DNA of 9,628 nt from Acidobacteriota bacterium (lineage in GTDB: Bacteria; Acidobacteriota; Terriglobia; UBA7540): positions 1 through 9,628 of the forward strand of contig JAKAWO010000095.1 in the NCBI GenBank assembly GCA_021827255.1. The letters run 5' to 3'. Position 1 is the first letter of the stretch; every line of letters starts with the position of its first letter. The notes below the pieces were generated by a model that saw only the letters and a program-made list of their open reading frames with translations, searched no databases and was not told the origin of the DNA. This document shows positions 1 through 6,191 of this stretch, piece after piece. A program made the position numbers and the translations under genes.

Positions 1-663
1 ATCGAGCGTCAGAACGCCTTCATCACCGTGAAGGCGGCGAGCGCGGCGCTTACCGCCGCGGGGACCAATTCCCGCTGGGCGATCCAGTCAACGCCGCTTG
101 CCGGGGAACGCTACGGCGATCTCGATCGGAGCGAGCTTCATCAGCCCCAAGAGTTCAAACTCGAATCGGCCGAAGGAACGGCCGCGAGTTTTCTGGTGGG
201 CATGCGTTTCGCCCGCGGCGGCCCGGTCCCCCTCCGATCCGTTGCAGCGGCGAACGGCGAAGGGTTCGAGAATCCGGAGGCGGACAATGCTTGGACCATC
301 GTCTTCCGATCTACCGCCGGGCCGCTCGCTATCGGAAAGCTCTCGACGGATGGGGAAATCCTTGCGACCAAGCGGGGCAAGACGGGAACAGCCATTTTCT
401 CGGTGAGAGCGCGCTCGGTAAGCGAAGGTGGCAAGGCGATTTTTGAAGCGTCGAGCCCGGTAACCGCATCGCTCGAACGGTCGCCGGGCGTGATCGAGTT
501 CCATTGTTTCTTTGCTCGAATGAGCAATCTCAAGATCCGGGTCAAGCAGCCGCCGACGGAAGTAGAACTGGACGGGAATCACCTTCAGCCACGAGTCTCG
601 AACGGCCTTTTGGAAGCAAACAACCTCGCGCCGGGGGAGCACGTTGTCCGCATCCGCGATTGA
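1..663 (+). CDS. C-terminal part of a beta-rich protein, possibly heparinase II/III-like polysaccharide lyase (5'-partial)
   Basis: The reading frame is open from the first base and stops at TGA 661-663, so this is the 3' end of a gene that starts before the window. The visible 220 residues have no obvious helix-rich or membrane segment. They alternate short hydrophobic strands with glycines and polar turns, ending in a strand-rich tail (residues near TEVELDG and EHVVRIRD). This is how the beta-sandwich C-terminal domain of heparinase II/III-type lyases usually looks, and such lyases often sit beside sugar-oxidoreductase and transporter genes. No catalytic residue can be checked because the catalytic alpha-toroid would lie upstream. 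The next gene starts inside its last 20 bases, which suggests co-transcription. The frame being coding is fairly sure; the family name is a guess, and another carbohydrate-active or cell-surface beta-sandwich protein is possible. Confidence 0.6.
   Translation: MERQNAFITVKAASAALTAAGTNSRWAIQSTPLAGERYGDLDRSELHQPQEFKLESAEGTAASFLVGMRFARGGPVPLRSVAAANGEGFENPEADNAWTIVFRSTAGPLAIGKLSTDGEILATKRGKTGTAIFSVRARSVSEGGKAIFEASSPVTASLERSPGVIEFHCFFARMSNLKIRVKQPPTEVELDGNHLQPRVSNGLLEANNLAPGEHVVRIRD
633..646 (+). promoter_or_regulatory. Ribosome binding site and TTG start of the first amidohydrolase
   Basis: A purine-rich GGGGGAG run at 633-639 lies 4 bases upstream of TTG 644-646. No ATG or GTG exists in this frame before the conserved FDANVRVG segment, so the Shine-Dalgarno-like run decides for TTG. 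The site lies inside the 3' end of the upstream gene, which points to translational coupling. Confidence 0.6.
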
Positions 664-1405
664 GTCCGCCCTCGAGGGAATTGCCGCGTGGCGCGTTTTC
701 GACGCCAACGTCCGGGTCGGAAAGTCGGGCGTCCACGGAGAGCTGGCCCTCGAGGCTCCCGAATTGCTCAAAGAAATGGATCGCTTCGGCATCGCGCGCG
801 CCTTGGCCTCGCACTTTGCGGCGGAAGAATACGACGCGCTCGAAGGCAACTGCGCTCTGGCCCGGATCGCCAATGCGCGGCTCGTTCCTGTCTGGGCGGC
901 CTTGCCCGACCGCGAATCAATCCAAAAGCTCGCGGCCTACAAACCGAAAGCCGCGCGCCTGTCTTTCGGAGTTTCGCAACACAACTTTTCGCCCGCCCCG
1001 TGGTGTTCGGGCGAGCTATTTGAATTCCTGCAAGCCCATTCCGTGTTGACGCTCGTGGCGCTCGAACAGATCGGCTGGAGCGCGCTGGCTGAGACGCTGG
1101 AGAATTTTCCGCGTCTTCCGCTCCTGCTGCTCGAGCCGGGCTACCGAGCCGACCGGTATCTGTTTCCTCTGCTCGAGAAATTCCAGAATCTTTATTTCGA
1201 CACGTCCACTTATCTCGCGCATCGCCAGCTCGAAGCGTTCGTCGAGCACTTGGGGCCGGAGCGCGCGGTCTTTGGAAGCCGATTGCCGCTTTACACTCCC
1301 GCTGCCGCGCTCTTTGTCCTGGCCACGGCGCGAATCTCCGAAGCGGCAAAACGCGCCATTTCTGGAGAAAACCTGAATCAGTTAGTGGAGGCCGCGCGCC
1401 CATGA
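644..1405 (+). CDS. Amidohydrolase-2-like TIM-barrel protein lacking all metal ligands (likely pseudoenzyme)
   Basis: This 253-residue protein has the fold pattern of the amidohydrolase-related (PF04909-type) family and aligns by eye with the next gene product along its length. The family's landmarks are all present but changed. The N-terminal D-x-H-x-H site is DANVR (residues 20-24). The K-L-H-P site is RLSF (105-108). The VHTWD strand is VALEQ (138-142). The GHCG loop is LEPG (163-166). The FGSDMP metal site is FGSRLP (210-215). Thus every histidine and the aspartate that hold the divalent metal are replaced, while the scaffold is kept. The protein probably does not catalyse a metal-dependent hydrolysis or decarboxylation; a structural, regulatory or partner role for its neighbour is an inference. 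It starts at TTG, overlaps the upstream gene by 20 bp and ends in an ATGA overlap with the intact paralogue. No signal peptide is seen, so it is likely cytoplasmic. Confidence 0.8.
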   Translation: MSASAIESALEGIAAWRVFDANVRVGKSGVHGELALEAPELLKEMDRFGIARALASHFAAEEYDALEGNCALARIANARLVPVWAALPDRESIQKLAAYKPKAARLSFGVSQHNFSPAPWCSGELFEFLQAHSVLTLVALEQIGWSALAETLENFPRLPLLLLEPGYRADRYLFPLLEKFQNLYFDTSTYLAHRQLEAFVEHLGPERAVFGSRLPLYTPAAALFVLATARISEAAKRAISGENLNQLVEAARP

Positions 1406-2169
1406 AGTCGCCGATTCCTATCGCCGATTGCCACGGCCATCTGGGCGTCCACCCGGATTTCCCGGCCTGTAAATCGAGCGCCGAAGAGATGATTCAAGTG
1501 ATGGACTTGCTCAACATCGGGATCCTCGCCATCACCTCGACGCGCGCGTGCTATACGGATTGCGTCGAGGGCAATCGCGAGGTAGCGGAGGCGCTGAAGA
1601 AATTTCCACGCCGCTTCCGCGGCTACGTCACGGTGAATCCGCACCCAGCGGGCGAGGCGCTCCAGGAGCTCGAACGCCGGAGCGGATTCCACACGCCTCC
1701 GCTCATCAAGCTTCATCCTTTTCTCCATCACACTCCGGTGCAGGGGAAGGCTTACCGGCCCATTTGGGACTACGCGAATCAGCATGAAGCCATCGTGCTG
1801 GTTCATACCTGGGATTCTGACGAACACTGTTCGCCGTTGTTGCTGCTCGATGTGGCGCGGGAATTTCCGCGCGCCCGCATCCTGCTGGGGCATTGCGGTG
1901 TGACCTGGCGCGGTTACCTGCAGGCGCTCGAAGTGGCCGAGCAGACGGCGAATACCTTCCTCGACATTACCGGCTCGCAGAGTCACCGTACCATTCTGGA
2001 GCGCATGGTCGAGCGCGTGGGAGCAGAGCGCATCCTGTTCGGCTCGGATATGCCTTATCTCGAAGCGGCGGTCAGCTTGGGAAGAGTCCTGACGGTGCGG
2101 CTTTCCGACGCCGCGCAGGAAGCGATCCTGCGGAAAAATTTTCTTCGCCTGATGGGAGAAGCGGATTAG
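1402..2169 (+). CDS. Amidohydrolase-2 family metal-dependent hydrolase (intact)
   Basis: The 255-residue product is a short, single-domain TIM-barrel hydrolase of the amidohydrolase-related (PF04909) family. The metal and catalytic landmarks can be read in order: D-C-H-G-H (H11, H13), K-L-H-P (K103, H105), V-H-T-W (H135), G-H-C-G (H164) and F-G-S-D-M-P (D216), with the usual C-terminal N-F-x-R-L segment (residues about 245-249). Known members hydrolyse lactones, amides or cyclic substrates, or carry out non-oxidative decarboxylation; the substrate cannot be assigned from sequence. The start is ATG 1402, overlapping the stop of the preceding paralogue as ATGA, so the two are very likely translated together in similar amounts. 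No signal peptide is present, so the protein should be cytoplasmic. It lies upstream of a sugar-type oxidoreductase and a symporter, which hints at a role in processing a sugar lactone or uronate, but this is inference. Confidence 0.88.
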   Translation: MKSPIPIADCHGHLGVHPDFPACKSSAEEMIQVMDLLNIGILAITSTRACYTDCVEGNREVAEALKKFPRRFRGYVTVNPHPAGEALQELERRSGFHTPPLIKLHPFLHHTPVQGKAYRPIWDYANQHEAIVLVHTWDSDEHCSPLLLLDVAREFPRARILLGHCGVTWRGYLQALEVAEQTANTFLDITGSQSHRTILERMVERVGAERILFGSDMPYLEAAVSLGRVLTVRLSDAAQEAILRKNFLRLMGEAD

Positions 2170-2207
2170 GAGAATCGCGTTCGACCGCTCCGACCCAAGC
2201 GACCTTA

Positions 2208-2266
2208 CTCTGCGTCCTCCGTCTCCTCTGTGTTGAGGTTCTTTTGACCACAGAGGACACAGAGGC
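2208..2266. repeat. Dispersed-type inverted repeat with CACAGAGGA units
   Basis: In the 150-bp gap between the amidohydrolase and the oxidoreductase, two adjacent units CACAGAGGA and CACAGAGG occupy 2249-2265. The complement TCCTCTGTG at 2224-2232 pairs perfectly with the first unit over 9 bp around a 16-base loop. The left arm continues outward as an imperfect version (CTCTGCGTCCTCC at 2208-2220). Repeats built on the ACCACAGAGGACACAGAGG theme are, as I recall, scattered between genes in many environmental bacterial genomes. Their role is unknown. It could fold as an RNA hairpin between the two genes, but no T-run makes it a clear terminator. Confidence 0.6.
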
Positions 2267-2319
2267 GCTGGCGGCACGGGAAGAGATCGATACTTCGTTG
2301 GCATGAGGTTTTAATCGTC

Positions 2320-3339
2320 ATGGAACGGGTTCGCGTCGGCATCATCGGTCTTGGAATCATGGGCGATCTTTACGCCAAGATTTATTCAGCGCATCCGCTC
2401 GCCGAAGTCGTGGCGGTCAGCGCGCTGCGGCAAGCGCGCGTGGACGAAATGTGCGGGCGCTACCAAATCAAAAACGGTTATACCGACTACCGCAAGATGC
2501 TCGAGCGCAACGATCTCGACGCCGTGGTGGTGGCGACGCCGGACCGCTATCATTTTGCTCCGGCGCGCGACGTGCTCGATTCCGGCCGGCACGCGCTGGT
2601 CGAGAAACCGTTCACCACCAGTGTCGCCGAGGCCGATGAGTTGCTGCGCGTGGCCGAGCGCAAGGGCCGGAAGATTCAGGTGGCCTTCAATCACCGCTGG
2701 CTTTCGCCTTATCATCAGGCGAAGACGACGGTCGCCTCGGGGAAGATCGGCAAACCGCTCGCCGCTTATGCGCGCAAAAACGACACCATCTTCGTGGCGA
2801 CGGACTACATCTCCTGGGCCGGCGAGACGACCTCCGCCTGGTTTCTCTCCTCACACGATATTGATCTGATTCGCTGGATTTTCGACTCCGAGCCGGTGGA
2901 AGCGCGCGCCTGGGGCCGCAAAGAAGTGCTGGCCGGGCGCGGCATTCCCACTTACGACGTGATCCAGGCGCAGGTGCGCTTTGCTTCCGGCGCGTTCGCG
3001 ACCTTCGAATCAGCCTGGATCTATCCCAACACTTTTCCGAGCATCGTGGACTCTTTTGTGGAAGTGCTCGCCACCGCCGGCCACATCCACATGGACCGCA
3101 AATACGAATCCATCGAAGTGAGCACGCCGGAGTCCTACACGTTCCCCAAAGGATTTCTCAATATGGAAGTCTTCGGGCGGATGCGCGGCGCTTTTCCATC
3201 CTGTCTTGAAGATTTCTTGTTTGCGATTCGCGACGATCGTGCCCCCTTCGTCACCGGCTTCGACGGTCGCCAGGTGACCGCGGCGCTCGAAGCCATCCAT
3301 CGCTCCCTCGAAAGCGGACAAACCGAGCCCGTCGGCTGA
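2320..3339 (+). CDS. Gfo/Idh/MocA family NAD(P)-dependent oxidoreductase
   Basis: This 339-residue protein has the length and two-domain layout of the family. The N-terminal Rossmann fold opens with G-L-G-I-M-G (residues 10-15) after a hydrophobic strand. VVVATPD (residues 69-75) is the typical nucleotide-binding strand. The hallmark E-K-P motif is at 95-97, and N-H-R-W (124-127) follows. The C-terminal alpha/beta domain carries S-S-H-D-I-D-L (177-183), whose histidine and aspartate match the usual catalytic and substrate-binding region. Members oxidise or reduce a hydroxyl of sugars, inositols or sugar acids with NAD(P). The exact sugar is not readable. The start ATG 2320 has a GAGGT Shine-Dalgarno-like site at 2305-2309. 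Only 22 bp separate it from the downstream symporter, so the two are probably co-transcribed, and the transported compound is a good candidate for its substrate. Confidence 0.92.
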   Translation: MERVRVGIIGLGIMGDLYAKIYSAHPLAEVVAVSALRQARVDEMCGRYQIKNGYTDYRKMLERNDLDAVVVATPDRYHFAPARDVLDSGRHALVEKPFTTSVAEADELLRVAERKGRKIQVAFNHRWLSPYHQAKTTVASGKIGKPLAAYARKNDTIFVATDYISWAGETTSAWFLSSHDIDLIRWIFDSEPVEARAWGRKEVLAGRGIPTYDVIQAQVRFASGAFATFESAWIYPNTFPSIVDSFVEVLATAGHIHMDRKYESIEVSTPESYTFPKGFLNMEVFGRMRGAFPSCLEDFLFAIRDDRAPFVTGFDGRQVTAALEAIHRSLESGQTEPVG

Positions 3340-3344
3340 CGGGC
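3327..3344 (+). other. GC-rich hairpin over the oxidoreductase stop codon
   Basis: GCCCGTC at 3327-3333 pairs perfectly with GACGGGC at 3338-3344 around a 4-base loop that leads into the TGA stop. No T-run follows, so it is not a standard intrinsic terminator. It may slow transcript decay or tune expression between the oxidoreductase and the symporter, or be a chance product of GC-rich coding sequence. Confidence 0.35.
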
Positions 3345-3361
3345 CGACTTGCAAGCGGCCT

Positions 3362-5038
3362 ATGCGCGGAGCTGACCTCGCCGTCCTCGCGGCTTATTTC
3401 CTCACCATGATCGGCGTCGGCGTCGCCTACGCCCGCCACATGAAATCGCTCGACCTGTACTTCGCCGGAGGCAAGCAATTGCCCTGGTGGCTGGCGGGCG
3501 TTTCGCTCGTCATGTCTTACGTGAGCGCGCTTTCCATCGTCGTCTATGCCGGCCTCGGCTACCGGTACGGCTTCGTCGCGCTGACCATTTATTGGACCAC
3601 CGTGCCCGCCACGCTCGCCATCACCTGGCTTCTGGCGCGGCGATGGCGGCGCGCCGGAATCATCACCCCGGTCGAATTTCTCGAGACACGTTTTTCTCCC
3701 GCCGTCCGCCAAGTCTTCGCCTGGTCCGGCATTCCCCTCAAGGTGATTGATGAAGGATTGAAGATCGTCGCCATTGGCATCTTTGTCGCCGCCGGCCTGC
3801 GCATCTCGCCTTACAAAGCGATGGCGCTGGTGGGGCTGATTGCGCTTGTGTACACCGTGCTCGGCGGACTGTGGGCGACGGTGATTACCGATTTCGTTCA
3901 GTTCGTTCTAGTGACCACGGCGATCCTCCTGCTCGTGCCGTTGGCTTTGGGCCGCGCCGGCGGGTGGCGCGGTTTTCTGGCCAAGGTTCCTGCCGGTTTT
4001 CTTCATCCCGTCGGAGGCCCTTACCCTTGGACGTACATCGGCGCTTTTCTCATTCTGAGCGCGCTCTCGCTTGCCGGGAACTGGTCGCTGATTCAGAAAT
4101 TCTATTCGGCGCGCAGCGACGCCGAGTGCCGCGGCGTTGGCTGGCTGGCGAGCGCGATTTTCTTTCTTCTGCCGCCCGCCTGGATTCTAACCGGCATGTT
4201 CGCCCGGGCTTTTATCCCGGCGGCGGGAATTGATCCTCAGAGCATCTACGCGCGGGTGAGTTACAATCTGCTGCCGCCCGGAATGTTTGGCTTGATCGTG
4301 GCGGCGCTTTTCGCGGCTACGATGTCGGTGCTGTCTTCGGGCTATAACGTCACCGCGGCCGTGCTGACGGTGGACGTTTACCAGCGATGGATTCATCCTC
4401 AAGCGAGCCAGCGCGAGCTGGTGGTGGTCGGGCGGATTCTCACGGCCGTGGTCGCTCTCGCCGCGCTCGGAATCGGTGTGCTGGTGACGGCCTACCACTG
4501 GACTATATTCGACACTATGGTGACGGTTTTCGGTTTCTTTCTTCCCCCGACGGTTTTGCCGGTGCTCGCCGGGCTGCTCAGCCGGCGGCTTTCAGCTCAC
4601 GGGGCGCTGGCGGGATTCTTTGTAGGCATTGGATTGGGGCTGGGATTCCTGGTTTACAAATGGCTCTTCCGCCCGCCAGACCTGGGCGCGTTCCAGGCGG
4701 CGAGCATCGTCATTCCCGCCCTGGCGACGGCGCTCGTTCTGGTGGCGGCGGCGCGATGGTTTCCCGCGCGCGGCGAGGCGGAAGCGCGCGCAGCGGCTTT
4801 CTTCGCGCGGCTCGAGCGGCCTACGGCCCCGGCGGAAAGACCTGTCGCCAGCCCTGCGCCGATTGCCGGTGTCGTCATCCTCATCATGGGGCTGGCATTG
4901 CTCACGATGGGTTCGGGTTCGTTCGGAGCTTCACTGAGCTGGCTTACTCTGGCGACGGGTTGCTTCTTTGCCGCGCTAGGATTGATTATGGTTCTTGCCA
5001 AGCGCGGAAAGCAGCCTACGGGCGATGACAACATATAG
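3362..5038 (+). CDS. Sodium:solute symporter (SSS family, TC 2.A.21)
   Basis: The 558-residue product is an inner-membrane protein with roughly 13 hydrophobic helices spread from residue 5 to 550. SSS signatures are clear: YFAGGKQLPWWLAG (residues 33-46); V-L-G-G-L-W-A-T-V-I-T-D-F-V-Q (about 165-179), which is the family's GG..A...D..Q motif; Q-K-F-Y-S-A-R-S-D-A-E-C-R after a later helix; and A-A-T-M-S-V-L-S-S-G-Y-N, whose serines match the region that forms the second sodium site. Such proteins import sugars, sialic acid, amino acids or carboxylates with sodium; the solute is not predictable here. The start ATG 3362 has no strong ribosome binding site. The last four residues, DDNI, and the TAG stop are encoded by the left arm of a palindromic element, so the native C-terminus was probably different. 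The final hydrophobic segment is complete before that point, so function may be unaffected. Confidence 0.92.
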   Translation: MRGADLAVLAAYFLTMIGVGVAYARHMKSLDLYFAGGKQLPWWLAGVSLVMSYVSALSIVVYAGLGYRYGFVALTIYWTTVPATLAITWLLARRWRRAGIITPVEFLETRFSPAVRQVFAWSGIPLKVIDEGLKIVAIGIFVAAGLRISPYKAMALVGLIALVYTVLGGLWATVITDFVQFVLVTTAILLLVPLALGRAGGWRGFLAKVPAGFLHPVGGPYPWTYIGAFLILSALSLAGNWSLIQKFYSARSDAECRGVGWLASAIFFLLPPAWILTGMFARAFIPAAGIDPQSIYARVSYNLLPPGMFGLIVAALFAATMSVLSSGYNVTAAVLTVDVYQRWIHPQASQRELVVVGRILTAVVALAALGIGVLVTAYHWTIFDTMVTVFGFFLPPTVLPVLAGLLSRRLSAHGALAGFFVGIGLGLGFLVYKWLFRPPDLGAFQAASIVIPALATALVLVAAARWFPARGEAEARAAAFFARLERPTAPAERPVASPAPIAGVVILIMGLALLTMGSGSFGASLSWLTLATGCFFAALGLIMVLAKRGKQPTGDDNI

Positions 5039-5134
5039 TGACAGTCTCTCACTGTAGCGGCGCTCTCTGAGCGCCGAAAAAACGCCGGTCGGAGACCGCC
5101 GCTACAAAAGACGGTGTCACTATATTTTGTCATC
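5024..5134. repeat. 111-bp nearly complete palindrome, MITE-like or REP/BIME-like element
   Basis: The outer arms GATGACAACATATAGTGACA (5024-5043) and its inverted partner at 5115-5134 match at 19 of 20 positions. Inside them TGTAGCGGCG (5053-5062) and CGCCGCTACA (5097-5106) form a second, perfect 10-bp inverted pair. Each inner half also folds alone: CGGCGCTC/GAGCGCCG around TCT (5058-5076), and an equivalent hairpin at 5083-5101 around GGA, separated by six A. The element has no coding capacity and no visible target-site duplication. Terminal inverted repeats suggest a miniature mobile element; paired opposed hairpins also recall REP/BIME elements moved by RAYT-type transposases. It includes the symporter stop codon and may act as a two-way terminator. 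Confidence 0.75.
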
Positions 5135-5177
5135 CTCAATAATTAAAGGCCGGGGCGCGGACGAGCGATCTTCGAGC

Positions 5178-5192
5178 AAGGGCTATTGGATG
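5178..5192 (+). promoter_or_regulatory. Ribosome binding site and original ATG of the kinase gene
   Basis: AAGGG at 5178-5182 is followed by 7 bases and ATG 5190-5192. This well-placed site marks the likely ancestral start of the BadF-type kinase. GTG 5262 inside the gene has no comparable site upstream of it. Confidence 0.55.
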
Positions 5193-5237
5193 AAGCGCAA
5201 AATCGCAATGCCGGGAGCGGTGTTGATTGCCGATTGA
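5190..5237 (+). pseudogene. 5' fragment of the BadF-type kinase gene, ended by an in-frame TGA
   Basis: From ATG 5190 the frame encodes MKRKIAMPGAVLIAD and meets TGA at 5235-5237. The same frame then continues without another stop as GATRTHACVASYDG into the kinase. The joined text VLIAD-*-GATRT is the family's phosphate-1 motif (hydrophobic strand, then D-G-G-[GA]-T-[KR]-T), with the stop exactly where the first glycine belongs. A single T in place of G at 5235 would turn GGA into TGA. This shows that the true N-terminus is here and is interrupted. Cause unknown: natural nonsense mutation, or base error in the assembly. Confidence 0.7.
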
Positions 5238-5261
5238 GGCGCAACGCGCACCCACGCCTGC

Positions 5262-6191
5262 GTGGCAAGCTATGATGGCAGAATTCTCGGCCGCGGCGTC
5301 TCAGGCCCCGGCAATGCGTTTGCCGTGGGCTGGAATGCGGCCACCGCTAATCTGGCCGATGCGCTTGCGCGCGCGCTCGATGATTCCGGTCTCCGCCGGG
5401 CGGAGATTGCGGCAGTGGGCAGCGCGAGCGTCGAACCGAGCGGCGAAGGCAGCCGGCCGATTCGCGCGGCCATTCACCGTGTGCTAGGCCGCGGCCGGGT
5501 GAAGGCACTGGGCGATATGCAGATCGCGCTCGAAGGGGCGCTCGGCGGCGGAGTGGGCGTCGTCATCGTCAGCGGCACGGGGTCGGTGGTTTTCGGCAGA
5601 AACCGCAGCGGGGCGACCTTCAAGGTGGGCGGCTGGGGCGCGGTGATGGGCGATGAAGGCAGCGCCCAATGGATCGCGCGCCAGGCGCTTGCCGGCGCCG
5701 CTCATGCCGTGGACGGAACCGGCCCGCGGACGCGATTGGTGCCGACGTTCCTTCGGCATTTTCGCGCCCGGTCGCTCCACGGAACCGTTGGCCTCGTTTA
5801 TCGAGATACGACGCCACGAGCTCTGGGCGCTCTCGCGCCGCTGGTGGTGGGCGCCGCGCGCGAGGGCGATGGCGTCGCCCGATCCATCTTGCGCAGGGGC
5901 GGCGAGGCGCTTGCCGCGCAGGCGGCTGCGGCCATTCGCCGGCTTCGTCTGCGAGCGCCACGGGTGAGTTATCAGGGGTCGGTTTTTCGCGCCGGAACAG
6001 TGATCCTGACTCCGCTGCGGCGCGCATTGCAAGGATTCGCGCCCGGCGCGACGCTCGCGCCGCCGCTTCTGCCACCCCTAGGAGGCGCGTGGCTAGTTGG
6101 GCTCGAGATGCTGCACGTGAGACCGACGCGAGCCGCCATCGCCGCATTTCGCCGGAATTGCCATGACGCTTTTGAAGGCCGGATGGGCTAA
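5262..6191 (+). CDS. BadF/BadG/BcrA/BcrD-type ATPase, N-acetylglucosamine kinase-like, N-terminus cut off by a stop codon
   Basis: This is the uninterrupted part of a sugar kinase of the BadF/NAGK group (PF01869), which phosphorylates N-acetylglucosamine or related amino sugars with ATP in the cytoplasm. Counting from GTG 5262 there are a D-M-Q-I-A-L-E-G-A segment (catalytic D85), the phosphate-2 motif S-G-T-G-S (104-108), G-G-W-G (123-126), G-D-E-G-S (130-134) and, near the C-terminus, G-G-A-W-L-V-G for adenosine binding. The phosphate-1 motif lies upstream in the same frame but is broken by TGA 5235-5237; the whole gene would run from ATG 5190 (about 333 codons). If translation begins at GTG 5262, the product lacks the ATP-binding N-terminal strand pair and is unlikely to be active. 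The gene ends 29 bp inside the ceramidase-like gene. Treat as an interrupted gene unless the TGA proves to be a sequence error. Confidence 0.75.
   Translation: MASYDGRILGRGVSGPGNAFAVGWNAATANLADALARALDDSGLRRAEIAAVGSASVEPSGEGSRPIRAAIHRVLGRGRVKALGDMQIALEGALGGGVGVVIVSGTGSVVFGRNRSGATFKVGGWGAVMGDEGSAQWIARQALAGAAHAVDGTGPRTRLVPTFLRHFRARSLHGTVGLVYRDTTPRALGALAPLVVGAAREGDGVARSILRRGGEALAAQAAAAIRRLRLRAPRVSYQGSVFRAGTVILTPLRRALQGFAPGATLAPPLLPPLGGAWLVGLEMLHVRPTRAAIAAFRRNCHDAFEGRMG

Noticed and set aside
88..873. A 261-codon open frame on the minus strand
   Set aside because: It is antisense to the first two plus-strand genes and shows no motif or ribosome binding site.
1378..2304. A 308-codon open frame on the minus strand
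   Set aside because: It lies opposite the intact amidohydrolase, whose motifs are clear on the plus strand. Its own translation is rich in R, H and Q, with no recognisable motif, as expected of GC-driven antisense frames.
3327..3344. Intrinsic transcription terminator after the oxidoreductase gene
   Set aside because: The hairpin is perfect, but no T-run follows and the symporter gene starts 17 bp later.
5235..5237. TGA recoded as glycine (as in some candidate phyla) or as selenocysteine
   Set aside because: Other genes in the window end in TGA (663, 1405, 3339 and the secreted protein), so TGA is a stop here. Selenocysteine at a conserved glycine of a phosphate loop has no precedent I know of. 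Mutation or sequence error is simpler.
5227..5487. An 86-codon plus-strand frame over the kinase start region
   Set aside because: It overlaps the kinase frame, which carries the conserved motifs, and has no motif of its own.
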